DNA from: Janthinobacterium sp051380875
GTDB taxonomy: Bacteria > Pseudomonadota > Gammaproteobacteria > Burkholderiales > Burkholderiaceae_D
DNA: 64,000 nucleotides
Assembly: GCF_051380875.1 (NCBI RefSeq)
Contig: NZ_JBNYXW010000013.1
Location: forward strand, 1 to 64,000
Direction: 5' to 3'
The notes under the pieces: generated by a model
The model's input: the letters and a program-made list of their open reading frames with translations, nothing else
What the model was told of the DNA's origin: nothing
Database searches by the model: none
In this document: positions 50,109-59,197 of the stretch, piece by piece
Layout of the letters: each line of letters opens with the position of its first letter
Position numbering within the stretch: the first letter of the stretch is position 1
Position numbers and translations under genes: made by a program

Positions 50109-50918
50109 ATGCACAAACTCATTTCTGAACTCAAGCGTCTTTATCTGTTCGATGAACAGCAGCAATACCTGGATGCGGACGGTAGCGCGCAGCCGCTGAC
50201 GCCGGCCGTGCTGGCGCGCCATGTGGCGGGCGAACAGACGGTGGCGGCGCGGCTGGTCAGTGATGGCGGCCTGGCGCGCGCGCTGGTGCTGGAGTTTGGC
50301 GGCAAGGGCGGCGGCAGGGGAGGTGAGCAGCACTGGAGCGCGCTGTGCACGATCGCCAATGCCGTGCAGCACGAGCTGGACTTGCCGGCGCCCGCAGTCA
50401 GCATTTCGGGCACGGCATTTCAATTGTGGCTGTCCCTGGCCACGCCCGTGCCCATCGCCCAGGCGCGCCAGTTCGTGCAGCTGCTACGCTCTACTTTCCT
50501 GCCCGCATCGACCGACATCCTCGCCGTGGCGCCGCCCGCCTACGTGGAGCAGGTCATGCTGCCGCCCGCATTGCAGCCATCGGGCAAATGGGCCGCCTTC
50601 ATCCACCCCAGCATGGGCGCCGCCTTCGTCGACGAACCGGGCCTGGACATGCCGCCGCCACCTGCCGCGCAGCTGGGCTTCCTGGAAAGCTTGCGTAGCA
50701 TCAACCCCGCCCAGTTCGCGCAGGCGCTGGCGAAGTTGCAGGGGCATGCGGGGCTGGTGCCGGAAGCGGTGGCTGTCGCTGCTCCCGCACCTTTGCCAGC
50801 GCCGGTCGCCCCGAGCGCGCCTACAGGCTTGCTGCTGCAGGACGCCACCCTGGAAGACATCGTGCGCTGGCTGCATGCGCGCAATATCGAGCCGACCTTC
50901 CGGCACCGCTTGCGCTAG
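50109..50918 (+). CDS. Unrecognised protein resembling a degenerate AEP (primase-polymerase) domain
   Basis: A 269-residue cytosolic-type protein. I know no named family for it, but the order of motifs resembles archaeo-eukaryotic primase/LigD-Pol domains: ARALVLEFGG (57-65) where AEPs have the hydrophobic strand with catalytic Asp residues, SISGTAFQLWLSL (98-110) where they have S-G-x-G-x-H-x-W, LPPALQPSGKWAAFIHP (151-167), and AAFVDEPGLDM to FLESLRSI (171-197), like the VFVDE...PDQWxFL block. The acidic pair and the His are not kept, so it would be catalytically dead. A Pro/Ala linker (220-238) and a short C-terminal helical motif follow. It is a single gene. Confidence 0.6.
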   Translation: MHKLISELKRLYLFDEQQQYLDADGSAQPLTPAVLARHVAGEQTVAARLVSDGGLARALVLEFGGKGGGRGGEQHWSALCTIANAVQHELDLPAPAVSISGTAFQLWLSLATPVPIAQARQFVQLLRSTFLPASTDILAVAPPAYVEQVMLPPALQPSGKWAAFIHPSMGAAFVDEPGLDMPPPPAAQLGFLESLRSINPAQFAQALAKLQGHAGLVPEAVAVAAPAPLPAPVAPSAPTGLLLQDATLEDIVRWLHARNIEPTFRHRLR

Positions 50919-50972
50919 TTGTTTGTCGTTGAGCCGGCGCTGGCGGCGTATCAATATGCCAATATGATCACT

Positions 50973-51785
50973 CTAGACAATTACTCTTCCGTATGTGCGA
51001 GCTTGCGGCACGCATGCCTCCACCCCCAGCCAGCGCGCCACCGATTCGGCCAGCCATTGCCCCTCATCGAGCGGCAAGTCGTGGCCTGCGTTGCGGTGTA
51101 TCAGGCAATCGGCTTGCCAGGCGCGCGCCAGGCGCTGTGAGCAGCGGTGGTCCACCAATTGATCTTGCGCGCCCGCCATGACCAGCACGGGCATGGCGGG
51201 GCCGCTGGCGGGGGCGCGGTAGCGGGCGGCGGACAGCAACTGGCGCAGCGCATTGCGCCAGCTGACGGGGTATTGCTGCTGGTAACTTAACCAGTCGGCC
51301 ACCAAGGCGGGGTTGCCTTGTGCATGCCTGTGGCTGGTCAGGCGCAAGATCAAGGCTTCCTGGCTGCGCTGGTCGCCCAACAGCAGTTGCCGCAGCAGGG
51401 CCGGGTAGTTTTGCCAGCGTAGTCTTGCGTAAAACGGGCTGAATGGCCGCATGCTGGTGTTGACCAGCACGTAGCGGGCGATTTCCTGCGGGTAGCGGTG
51501 AGCCCATTCCACGGCCACCATGCCGCCCAGCGACAGGGCCAGCAAGTGATACGGCGCGGCGATTCCCCGCGCCAACAGATCCTGGCGGCATGATTCCACC
51601 ATCTCGGCCACGCGCGTGGCGCTGTCTTGCGCGTGGCGCTGGCCGTTGCCGGGCAAGTCGGGCGTGATGATGTTGGCGTTCGGCAAGGCGCGCGCCAGGG
51701 TGGCGGGAAAGTCGCCCCAGTGGCGCTGTTCGCGCATCAGGCCGCGCAGCAAGACCCAGTTTTCCTGCGTTTTGATCTGCGTCAT
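50973..51785 (-). CDS. Alpha/beta hydrolase
   Basis: A 270-residue alpha/beta-hydrolase-fold protein: LLRGLMREQRHW for the oxyanion-side loop, the nucleophile elbow LALSLGGMV (Ser), a late Asp in AGAQDQLVD and catalytic His in RNAGHDLPLDEG. ATG 51785 overlaps the stop of the M14 peptidase gene, so the two are co-translated. The in-frame extension upstream to 52715 overlaps that gene and is spurious. Substrate unknown; an ester or thioester linked to the peptidase partner is possible. Confidence 0.87.
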   Translation of the reverse strand: MTQIKTQENWVLLRGLMREQRHWGDFPATLARALPNANIITPDLPGNGQRHAQDSATRVAEMVESCRQDLLARGIAAPYHLLALSLGGMVAVEWAHRYPQEIARYVLVNTSMRPFSPFYARLRWQNYPALLRQLLLGDQRSQEALILRLTSHRHAQGNPALVADWLSYQQQYPVSWRNALRQLLSAARYRAPASGPAMPVLVMAGAQDQLVDHRCSQRLARAWQADCLIHRNAGHDLPLDEGQWLAESVARWLGVEACVPQARTYGRVIV

Positions 51786-52798
51786 GACTCGTACCACTGC
51801 GCCAGGGCACGCCGGCGCTGCGCCTTGCGTGCCAGGCCTTCCGGCATCCAGCGGCCGTGGCTGCTGGCGGCGCGCATGAGGAAATCGAACCACACCAGGT
51901 GGCGCCGCAGCACGCGTTGCAGGCGGTGCGCGGCCGTGGGGTTGAAGATGCTGACGCGGTTGAACAGTTGGCGTGGGTTTTTCTTGACCCAGCGCCACGA
52001 ACCCATCTCCAGCGTCAACGGCAGGAATACGCGCTCGCTGTAGCTGGTGCCGTTCAGGTACAGATAGTCCCACAGGTCGCCGTGGGTGCGGTATTGCCGG
52101 CTTTGCGGCTCGAACACATAATTGTGATTCGGGTAACTTTCGCTGAACAGCTCTTCCAGCGCGCCGATCTCGGCCAGGTGGCTGATCGGCACCCTGGTGT
52201 GGGCGTGGGGAAACCAGATGCGGTCGCGCAAGCCGAAGCCGGAATGGCAATCGAGGGCGATGCTGAACTGGCGCGACAGCAATTCGCGCTCGACCAGGTC
52301 GCACACGGCCTGGCTTTCCGCCTCCATCGGCCCGTCTGCCGCGCCCCGGTACCAGGGCAGGCGCGCGCTGTAGCGCTGCCCACCGAGCATGAACGGCACC
52401 CTTTCGCGCGCGCTCAGCGGCGCGTTGCGCATCAGGTCGACGCCGTGAGGATTGCTGCGCGTGGCTTGCCACATGCCGCCCGGATTGGCCAGCGGCATGA
52501 AGACGAGGCGCATCGATTCGAGCTGCTGGTGCAGGGTAGCATCCCAGCGCAGGCGCGCGATCAAACTTTCCAGGAAAGACAGGATCACTTGCGTGCCGAT
52601 GCGCTCCAGGCCGTGGATGCCGCCGAAAAAGCCCAGCGCAGGCACGTCCGGACTGGGATTGCCCAGCGCAATGGTGTACACGGGAAACTGGCGCCCATCC
52701 ATGGCGACCGTGCAAGGCGCGGCCACTTCCAGGTGACTGCCGCCCTCGTCGATGAGGCGTTTCAGCATGACCAGTTCGGGCAGGTTCTTTTCGATCAT
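51782..52798 (-). CDS. M14-family zinc carboxypeptidase / AspA-AstE-like deacylase
   Basis: A 338-residue zinc enzyme of the M14 superfamily: first two ligands in GGIHGLERIG (His-x-x-Glu), the NPGG and NPHGVDLMRN substrate-binding blocks, the third ligand in ALDCHSGFG, and a late Glu in LPLTLEMGSW that would be the catalytic acid. No signal peptide, so cytosolic. It trims a C-terminal residue or amide from a peptide or small conjugate. It is coupled to the hydrolase gene downstream. Confidence 0.85.
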   Translation of the reverse strand: MIEKNLPELVMLKRLIDEGGSHLEVAAPCTVAMDGRQFPVYTIALGNPSPDVPALGFFGGIHGLERIGTQVILSFLESLIARLRWDATLHQQLESMRLVFMPLANPGGMWQATRSNPHGVDLMRNAPLSARERVPFMLGGQRYSARLPWYRGAADGPMEAESQAVCDLVERELLSRQFSIALDCHSGFGLRDRIWFPHAHTRVPISHLAEIGALEELFSESYPNHNYVFEPQSRQYRTHGDLWDYLYLNGTSYSERVFLPLTLEMGSWRWVKKNPRQLFNRVSIFNPTAAHRLQRVLRRHLVWFDFLMRAASSHGRWMPEGLARKAQRRRALAQWYES

Positions 52799-53102
52799 GG
52801 AGGCCAGAAAGAGAGAGTACGCCTTAGTGTAGCCGAATTGTCCCCTTTGATTCGCTCGGACGCGGAGGAAATTTTCCGTTTGGAAATATCGAAGAGGGCG
52901 TGCTTGGAAGTCACGCCGTCGTCATCATTGACTGCTAGGCTGGAAGCGCAGATTGCCGCGCCGATGCATGCGTTGGAGTAAATCCATGCGTATGTACGTT
53001 TGTGCACGGACGCGGCATCGATTCCGGCGCAAAGTTACTTGCCTGTGCCGTCTGACCTTTAGCGGCAGCGCACCCCAGCCACCAGCGAGGAGAAGCGACA
53101 CC
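52799..53102. other. Divergent gap between the M14 peptidase and paoA genes
   Basis: No coding similarity seen in any frame. It must hold promoters in both directions; I could not assign convincing -35/-10 boxes. GAGGAGA just before 53103 is the paoA ribosome-binding site. Confidence 0.5.
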
Positions 53103-53771
53103 ATGGATCATGCCAGCGATATCAATCTGACCCGGCGCGAATTGCTGATTGCCGGCGCGCTGTCCGCCACGGCGGTTGCCGTGCCCGGCGTGGCGCACGG
53201 GCAGGCCACGCAAGCCACGCAGGCGGGCGCGCCGCCAGCCCCGGCCAGTCCACCGCCCGTGATGATGAAAGTCAATCTGGACGTCAACGGCGAGCGCCAC
53301 AGCCTGGAACTCGATACGCGCACCACCTTGCTCGACGCCTTGCGCGAACAGTTGCAACTGACGGGCACCAAGAAGGGCTGCGACCATGGCCAGTGCGGCG
53401 CCTGCACCATCATGCTCGACGGCCAGCGCATCAATGCCTGTCTGACCCTGGCCGTGATGCACGACGGTGGCCACGTCACCACCATCGAAGGCTTGGGCAC
53501 GCCCGACAAGCTGCACCCGATGCAAGCGGCCTTCATCGCGCATGACGGTTATCAATGCGGCTACTGTACCCCGGGACAAATCTGCTCGGCCGTCGCCGCG
53601 CTGGGCGAGATACGCCAGGGCATCCCCAGTCATGTCAGCCTTGACCTGAACGCGCGGCCGCAGGCGACGCCCGAAGAGCTGCGCGAGCGCATGAGCGGCA
53701 ATATCTGCCGCTGTGGCGCCTATTCCAACATCATCGAGGCCATCACTGACGTGGCCGGGAGGCCGGCATGA
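53103..53771 (+). CDS. paoA: Periplasmic aldehyde oxidoreductase, [2Fe-2S] subunit
   Basis: The iron-sulphur subunit of the molybdenum-dependent PaoABC enzyme, which oxidises aromatic and other aldehydes to acids in the periplasm. The 222-residue protein has a twin-arginine signal (TRRELLIAGALSATAVA), a Pro-rich spacer, a plant-type ferredoxin domain (CDHGQCGACTIML and the following INAC) and a C-terminal [2Fe-2S] domain (QCGYCTPGQICSA, ICRCGAYSNI). The Tat signal exports the whole folded complex. ATG 53103 follows GAGGAGA. The stop overlaps paoB by 4 bp. Confidence 0.94.
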   Translation: MDHASDINLTRRELLIAGALSATAVAVPGVAHGQATQATQAGAPPAPASPPPVMMKVNLDVNGERHSLELDTRTTLLDALREQLQLTGTKKGCDHGQCGACTIMLDGQRINACLTLAVMHDGGHVTTIEGLGTPDKLHPMQAAFIAHDGYQCGYCTPGQICSAVAALGEIRQGIPSHVSLDLNARPQATPEELRERMSGNICRCGAYSNIIEAITDVAGRPA

Positions 53772-54736
53772 GAGTCTTCAGCTACCAAAAGGCTGCCACG
53801 CCAGCCGAGGCGGCCGCTGCCGCCCTGGGCACGCCGGGCGCCAAATTCATTGCCGGCGGCACCAATTTGCTGGACTTGATGAAACTGGAAATCGAAACGC
53901 CCGCGCATTTGATCGATGTCAATGGCCTGGCCCTGGATCGGGTGGAAGCCACGCCAGAGGGCGGCTTGCGCATCGGCGCCCTGGTGCGCAACACGGCGCT
54001 GGCGGCCCACGCCACGGTGCGGCGCGATTACGCCGTGCTGTCGCGCGCCTTGCTGGCCGGCGCCTCGGCGCAACTGCGCAACAAGGCGACGACGGCCGGC
54101 AACTTGCTGCAGCGCACGCGCTGCGCCTATTTCTATGACACGAATCAGGCCTGCAACAAGCGCTTGCCGGGCAGCGGCTGCTCGGCCATTGGCGGCTTCA
54201 GCCGGCCGCTGGCCATCCTGGGCGGCAGCGACGCCTGCATCGCCACGCATCCCAGCGATATGGCCGTGGCCATGCGCGTGCTCGACGCGGCCATCGAGAC
54301 GGTGGCGCCAGGCGGCGCCGCGCGCACGATACCGATCGCCGACTTTTACCGCTTGCCGGGCAACACGCCGCAGCTGGAAACGGCGCTGCAGCCCGGGGAA
54401 CTGATCACGGGCGTGGTGCTGCCCCGGCCCGTGGGCGGCAAGCACGTGTACCGCAAGGTGCGCGACCGCGCTTCGTATGCGTTCGCGCTGGTGTCCGTGG
54501 CGGCGATTATCTTGCCCGATGGCACGGGCAGGCTGGCCTTGGGCGGCGTCGCGCCGCAGCCGTGGCGAGTGGCGGCAGCCGAGCAGGCGATGCCCGCTGG
54601 CGCCGCCGCCGTGGCGCAGCAGTTGCTGGCGGGTGCCAAGCCGACCGCAGAGAACGCCTTCAAGGTGACCCTGGCGCAGCGCACGATTGCTGCCGTGATG
54701 GCTGAAGCACAAGCAACGCAAGCAAAGAAAGGCTAA
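53768..54736 (+). CDS. paoB: Periplasmic aldehyde oxidoreductase, FAD-binding subunit
   Basis: The 322-residue FAD subunit (CO dehydrogenase medium-chain fold): KFIAGGTNLLDLMKLEI for FAD pyrophosphate binding, LRNKATTAGNLLQRTRC and the CNKRLPGSGCSAIGG cysteine-rich loop, which in E. coli PaoB carries an additional [4Fe-4S] cluster. It passes electrons from the molybdenum subunit. It lies between paoA (4-bp overlap) and paoC (4-bp gap). Confidence 0.93.
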   Translation: MRVFSYQKAATPAEAAAAALGTPGAKFIAGGTNLLDLMKLEIETPAHLIDVNGLALDRVEATPEGGLRIGALVRNTALAAHATVRRDYAVLSRALLAGASAQLRNKATTAGNLLQRTRCAYFYDTNQACNKRLPGSGCSAIGGFSRPLAILGGSDACIATHPSDMAVAMRVLDAAIETVAPGGAARTIPIADFYRLPGNTPQLETALQPGELITGVVLPRPVGGKHVYRKVRDRASYAFALVSVAAIILPDGTGRLALGGVAPQPWRVAAAEQAMPAGAAAVAQQLLAGAKPTAENAFKVTLAQRTIAAVMAEAQATQAKKG

Positions 54737-54740
54737 GGCC

Positions 54741-56939
54741 ATGAAATTTTCCACACCCGCCACGACCAATCCCATCGACCAGCTGAAAGTCGTGGGCCGC
54801 GCCACCGACCGCATCGACGGCCCCCTGAAAACCACGGGCACCGCGCCGTATGCGTATGAACAAAACAAAGCCGCGCCGCATGCGGCGTATGGCTACGTCG
54901 TCGGTGCTGCCATTGCCAAGGGCCGCATCGCCTCCATCGATACCAGCGCCGCGCGCCGCGCACCAGGCGTGCTGGCCGTGGTGACGGCTGAATCGGCGGG
55001 CAAGCTGGGAAAAGGAAAAATGAACACAGCCACCCTGCTGGGTGGGCCAGCAATCGAGCATTACCACCAGGCCATCGCGCTGGTAGTGGCGGAAACGTTC
55101 GAACAGGCCCGTTCGGCCGCGCAGTTGCTTGACGTTAAGTATGTTGAACAGCAGGGCGTTTTCGACCTGGCGAAGGTCAAGGGCACGGCCACCAAGCCCA
55201 AGGAAGACAAGCCGGACAGCCGCGCGGGCGACTTTGCCGGCGCGTATGCGGCCGCGCCCGTGCGCCTGGACGCCACTTATACCACGCCTGACCAGTCGCA
55301 CGCCATGATGGAGCCGCATGCATCGATTGCCGCCTGGGAAGGCGACAAGCTGACAGTGTGGACGTCAAACCAGATGGTGGACTGGGGCCGTGGCGACCTT
55401 GCCCGTACCCTGGGTGTGCCGAAAGACAGGGTGCGCATCGTATCGCCGTATATAGGCGGCGGTTTCGGCGGCAAGCTGTTCGTGCGCGCCGAAGCGCTGC
55501 TGGCCGCGCTGGGCGCGCGCGCGGCGCAGCGTCCCGTGAAGGTGGCTTTGACGCGGCCATTGATGTTCAACAACACCACGCACCGGCCCGCCACCATCCA
55601 GCGTCTGCGCATCGGCGCAACGCGCGATGGCAAGATCACGGCCATCGGCCATGAATCGTGGTCCGGCGACTTGAAGGGCGGCAAGCCGGAAACGGCCGTG
55701 ATGCAAACGCGGCTGCTCTATGCAGGCGCCAACCGCATGACAGCCATGCGCCTGGCCGTGCTCGACCTGCCGGAAGGCAACGCCATGCGCGCGCCGGGTG
55801 AAGCGCCGGGCCTGATGGCGCTGGAAATTGCCATGGACGAGATGGCGGACAAATTGAAAATGGACCCCATCGTTTTCCGCATCCTGAACGATACGAAAGT
55901 GGACCCGGAAAAGCCCAGCCGCCCATTTTCCCAGCGCCGGCTGATCGATTGCCTGCGCACGGGCGCCGTGGAGTTTGGCTGGAAGGAACGGCAAGCCCAG
56001 CCCGGCACGCGGCGCGATGGCCGCTGGCTGCTGGGCATGGGCGTGGCGGCGGCCTTTCGCAACAACCTGGTCATGAAGTCCGCCGCCCGCGTGCGCCTCG
56101 ATGGCGACGGTATGCTGACCGTGGAAACCGACATGACCGATATCGGCACGGGCAGCTACACCATCATCGCCCAGACGGCGGCGGAAATGCTGGGCCTCAC
56201 CTTGAACAAGGTTGTCGTGCGCCTGGGCGACTCGGACTTTCCCGTCTCGGCCGGTTCGGGCGGCCAGTGGGGCGGCAACAGTTCCACGGCCGGCGTGTAC
56301 GCAGCCTGCGTGCGCCTGCGCCAGGCCATCGCCGGCAAGCTGGACATGAATGCCAGCACAGCAAGGTTTTCCGACGGCCAGGTGGTGGACGGCGAGCGCA
56401 GCGTGCCGCTCGCTGCCGCCGCCTACCATGGCGAGGTCGTGGCGGAAGACCATATGGAATACGGCGACCTCGACAAAAAATTCCAGCAGTCAACGTTTGG
56501 CGCGCATTTCGTGGAAGTGGGCGTGGACAGCGACACGGGCGAAGTGCGCGTGCGCCGCATGCTGGCTGTGTGCGCGGCGGGACGCATCCTGAATCCGAAA
56601 GCGGCCCGCAGCCAGGTGATCGGCGCCATGACCATGGGCGTGGGCGCGGCCCTGATGGAAGAACTGATGATCGACCAGCGCCGTGGCTTTTTCGTCAACC
56701 ACGACCTGGCCGGCTATGAAGTGCCCGTGCACGCCGACATCCCGCACCAGGACGTCATCTTCCTCGATGAAACCGACCCCATGTCATCGCCCATGAAAGC
56801 CAAGGGCGTGGGCGAACTGGGCATCTGCGGCGTGGCGGCGGCCATTGCCAATGCCGTGTACAACGCGACGGGCGTGCGGGTGCGGGCGTATCCGCTGACG
56901 CTGGATAAGTTGCTGGCGAAGTTGCCGGCCGTGGCGTAG
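54741..56939 (+). CDS. paoC: Periplasmic aldehyde oxidoreductase, molybdenum-binding subunit
   Basis: The 732-residue catalytic subunit of the xanthine oxidase family, carrying the molybdenum cytosine dinucleotide cofactor. Visible are IGGGFGGKLF and MRAPGEAPGLMALE (cofactor loops), GSGGQWGGNSSTAG, and the catalytic Glu692 in KGVGELGICG, at the same number as in E. coli PaoC. Length and order are intact. The dedicated maturation factor PaoD (XdhC family), which usually follows, is not in the window. Confidence 0.95.
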   Translation: MKFSTPATTNPIDQLKVVGRATDRIDGPLKTTGTAPYAYEQNKAAPHAAYGYVVGAAIAKGRIASIDTSAARRAPGVLAVVTAESAGKLGKGKMNTATLLGGPAIEHYHQAIALVVAETFEQARSAAQLLDVKYVEQQGVFDLAKVKGTATKPKEDKPDSRAGDFAGAYAAAPVRLDATYTTPDQSHAMMEPHASIAAWEGDKLTVWTSNQMVDWGRGDLARTLGVPKDRVRIVSPYIGGGFGGKLFVRAEALLAALGARAAQRPVKVALTRPLMFNNTTHRPATIQRLRIGATRDGKITAIGHESWSGDLKGGKPETAVMQTRLLYAGANRMTAMRLAVLDLPEGNAMRAPGEAPGLMALEIAMDEMADKLKMDPIVFRILNDTKVDPEKPSRPFSQRRLIDCLRTGAVEFGWKERQAQPGTRRDGRWLLGMGVAAAFRNNLVMKSAARVRLDGDGMLTVETDMTDIGTGSYTIIAQTAAEMLGLTLNKVVVRLGDSDFPVSAGSGGQWGGNSSTAGVYAACVRLRQAIAGKLDMNASTARFSDGQVVDGERSVPLAAAAYHGEVVAEDHMEYGDLDKKFQQSTFGAHFVEVGVDSDTGEVRVRRMLAVCAAGRILNPKAARSQVIGAMTMGVGAALMEELMIDQRRGFFVNHDLAGYEVPVHADIPHQDVIFLDETDPMSSPMKAKGVGELGICGVAAAIANAVYNATGVRVRAYPLTLDKLLAKLPAVA

Positions 56940-57085
56940 GGGCCATCGATCAGATAGCGACGGTAGAGAAAGCACCATGGCAGGGGCGTGCGCCAGCCTG
57001 CTTCCAGGGGGGCATGATAGACAGATTGATAGCACCTTTCCGTTATACTGGCGCTCCAACACAGCAGCCACTATCCGGAAATACC

Positions 57086-58072
57086 ATGGACCTTAGTAAT
57101 CATGCAGCCGTCGTCAATTGCGAAGCATATCGCGATGGCAAGAAGATCGAACACTTCGATATCGACAAGGCGAGTGAATGTCTCGACGACCCTGATTGTT
57201 TCGTCTGGATCGGCCTGGCCGGCCCCGATGGCGCTGCCATGCACGCGCTGCAAACGACCTTCGGCTTGCACGAACTGGCCGTCGAGGATGCGGAAGGGGC
57301 GCACGAGCGGCCCAAGCTGGAAGAATACGGCGACACCTTGTTCATGGTGCTGCATACGGCCAGCCTCGATGGCGACGCCATCGTGTATGGAGAAACCCAC
57401 GTTTTTCTCGGTTGCCGCTTTATCATCACCATACGCCATGGCCCCTCGGCCGGCTATGCGAAATTGCGCGAGCGCAAGGAAAGCGTGCCGGAGAAGCTGG
57501 CCAGCGGCCCCGGCTATGTGCTGTATTCCATCATCGACTTCATCGTCGACCAGTACCAGCCCTGCATCGACCTCTTGCAAGGCAAATTCCAGCAGTATGA
57601 AGCCCAGCTGTTCAAGCCCAGCTTGAGCGAAGACAAACTACAGGATTTCTACCAGCTCAAGACCGAGTTGCTCAAACTCGACGCGGCCGTCAATCCCCTG
57701 CACGAGATCTGCACCCAGCTGATCCGTTTCCATGGCGACATCGTGCCCAAGGAAAACCGCATCTATTACCGCGACATTCTCGATCACGTCAAGCGCGTCA
57801 CGCACACGGCGGGCCAGATGCGTGAAATGGTCAATTCCGCCATGCAGGTGGCGCTGGGGCAAATCTCGCTACGCCAGAACGAGGTCGTCAAGCGCCTGGC
57901 TGCGTGGGCCGCCATCCTGGCCGTGCCCACCATGGTCTTCAGCCTGTATGGCATGAACTTTGAATTCATGCCGGAGCTGAAATGGCGCGGCAGTTATCCG
58001 GCCGTGATCGTCGTCATTGCCGCCGGCTGTTACTGGCTGCACCGGCGTTTGAAGCGCGAAGGCTGGCTGTAG
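57086..58072 (+). CDS. corA: CorA-family magnesium/cobalt channel
   Basis: A 328-residue divalent-cation channel: large cytosolic N-terminal domain, a long stalk helix (about 160-270), and two C-terminal transmembrane helices (about 272-292 and 303-319) with the signature Tyr-Gly-Met-Asn (GMN at 289-291) at the pore mouth, followed by FEFMPEL. GGAA precedes ATG 57086. It forms a pentamer in the inner membrane. The subgroup may also act in zinc efflux (ZntB), which shares this motif. Confidence 0.92.
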   Translation: MDLSNHAAVVNCEAYRDGKKIEHFDIDKASECLDDPDCFVWIGLAGPDGAAMHALQTTFGLHELAVEDAEGAHERPKLEEYGDTLFMVLHTASLDGDAIVYGETHVFLGCRFIITIRHGPSAGYAKLRERKESVPEKLASGPGYVLYSIIDFIVDQYQPCIDLLQGKFQQYEAQLFKPSLSEDKLQDFYQLKTELLKLDAAVNPLHEICTQLIRFHGDIVPKENRIYYRDILDHVKRVTHTAGQMREMVNSAMQVALGQISLRQNEVVKRLAAWAAILAVPTMVFSLYGMNFEFMPELKWRGSYPAVIVVIAAGCYWLHRRLKREGWL

Positions 58073-58140
58073 TCCCGCCGACTGTTGCGCCACTACCACC
58101 GCCGTAGGAGTGTCCTGCCGGCAAGCCTCGGCCAGCGGTG

Positions 58141-58986
58141 CTAGTGCGACACCAGCACCGGCAAGTTCATCTCTTGCAGCACGGTGCGCGTGACGCCGCC
58201 CAGCAGCGCTTCGCGCAGGCGCATGTGGCCATAGCAGCCCATCACCAGCAAGTCGCACTGCCGTTGTGCCGCCATGGCAAGCAGGGCCGCGCCCACATCC
58301 TGCCCCGGCGGCGTGTCGTGCTGTACCACGTCCACGTTGACGCCGTGGCGCGCCAGGTACAGGGCCAGGTCGGCGCCCGGCTGTTCGCCATGCGCGGCCG
58401 GCTGCGCGTGCGAATTGATCACGGCCAGCGTGACCTGCTGCGCGCGGCCCAGCAGCGGCAGCGCATCGGTGATGGCGCGCAGCGCTTCGGCGCTGCCGTC
58501 CCAGGCCAGCAGGGGGCGCTGGCCGGTGCTGGCCTGGGACGGGGCGGGCGCGTGCGGCACCATCAGCACGGGCCGGCCGCAATGGAGCATCAGGTACTCG
58601 GCCGTGCCGGCGATGACGCGCGAGGGCGTGTCCTGCGGGTCCGTCTGGCCCAGGATCAGCACGTCGCAATAGCGCGCCTGCAGCAGCAGCGCGCCTTGCG
58701 CGTCGTCGTCGACGAAGCGCGTTTCATAGTTGGTCAAGCCTTCTTCCCGGGCGATTCGCTCGAAGTCATGCAGCGCGTCGCTGGCCTGGCTGCGCAGCGC
58801 CTGCATTTGCGCCGGCGCAAACTGCAGCGCGTTGACGCCGCCGCCATACGCATAGCGCGAGATGCCGCTCATGGCCGAGCCGATCAGGTGCGCTCCTTCG
58901 GCGACCGCCAGGCGCACGGCCAGGCGGATGCGCGGCGCGCAGTGGCATGAATTGTCTACATGGACCAGCAGTGTGGTGTAGGGCAT
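58141..58986 (-). CDS. Tandem universal stress protein
   Basis: A 281-residue protein with two UspA folds: residues 1-145 (TLLVHVDNS... DVLILGQTD... GRPVLMVPH) and 155-281 (PLLAWDGSAEALRAI, DLLVMGCYGHMRLREALLGGVTRTVL, PVLVSH), the second with the G-x2-G-x9-G(S/T) ATP-binding motif. Such proteins support survival under energy or oxygen limitation. An FNR/Anr-like box lies about 150 bp upstream. The gene stands alone. Confidence 0.9.
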   Translation of the reverse strand: MPYTTLLVHVDNSCHCAPRIRLAVRLAVAEGAHLIGSAMSGISRYAYGGGVNALQFAPAQMQALRSQASDALHDFERIAREEGLTNYETRFVDDDAQGALLLQARYCDVLILGQTDPQDTPSRVIAGTAEYLMLHCGRPVLMVPHAPAPSQASTGQRPLLAWDGSAEALRAITDALPLLGRAQQVTLAVINSHAQPAAHGEQPGADLALYLARHGVNVDVVQHDTPPGQDVGAALLAMAAQRQCDLLVMGCYGHMRLREALLGGVTRTVLQEMNLPVLVSH

Positions 58987-59133
58987 GGCGTCGTCCTGTC
59001 AGGTGGGGAAAGGGGATGATTGAAGGCTGCAGCGCATGGCTGGCGGCGCCAGCGCTGTCGGCTCTCTTGCTTGATCGTCATGTGGGCTTCCCTGCTATTT
59101 TTTACAGGGTAGCAAGAGCTGGTTCAAAAAATT

Positions 59134-59147
59134 ATGATCTACATCAA
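59134..59147. promoter_or_regulatory. FNR/Anr-like box
   Basis: ATGATCTACATCAA matches the FNR/Anr consensus TTGATnnnnATCAA at nine of ten fixed positions. It lies 148 bp before the usp gene and inside the 211-bp gap to the DUF445 gene, which ends on the other side; only usp can be its target. Confidence 0.55.
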
Positions 59148-59197
59148 GTTTGCTGGAAATGCGCCGTGCCAGCAGCAGGGAGCAGGGAGCATGCTGC

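Noticed and set aside
50973..52715. 580-residue reading of the hydrolase gene extended upstream
   Set aside because: The N-terminal 310 residues are a shifted frame of the M14 peptidase gene; the true start at 51785 is coupled to that gene's stop.
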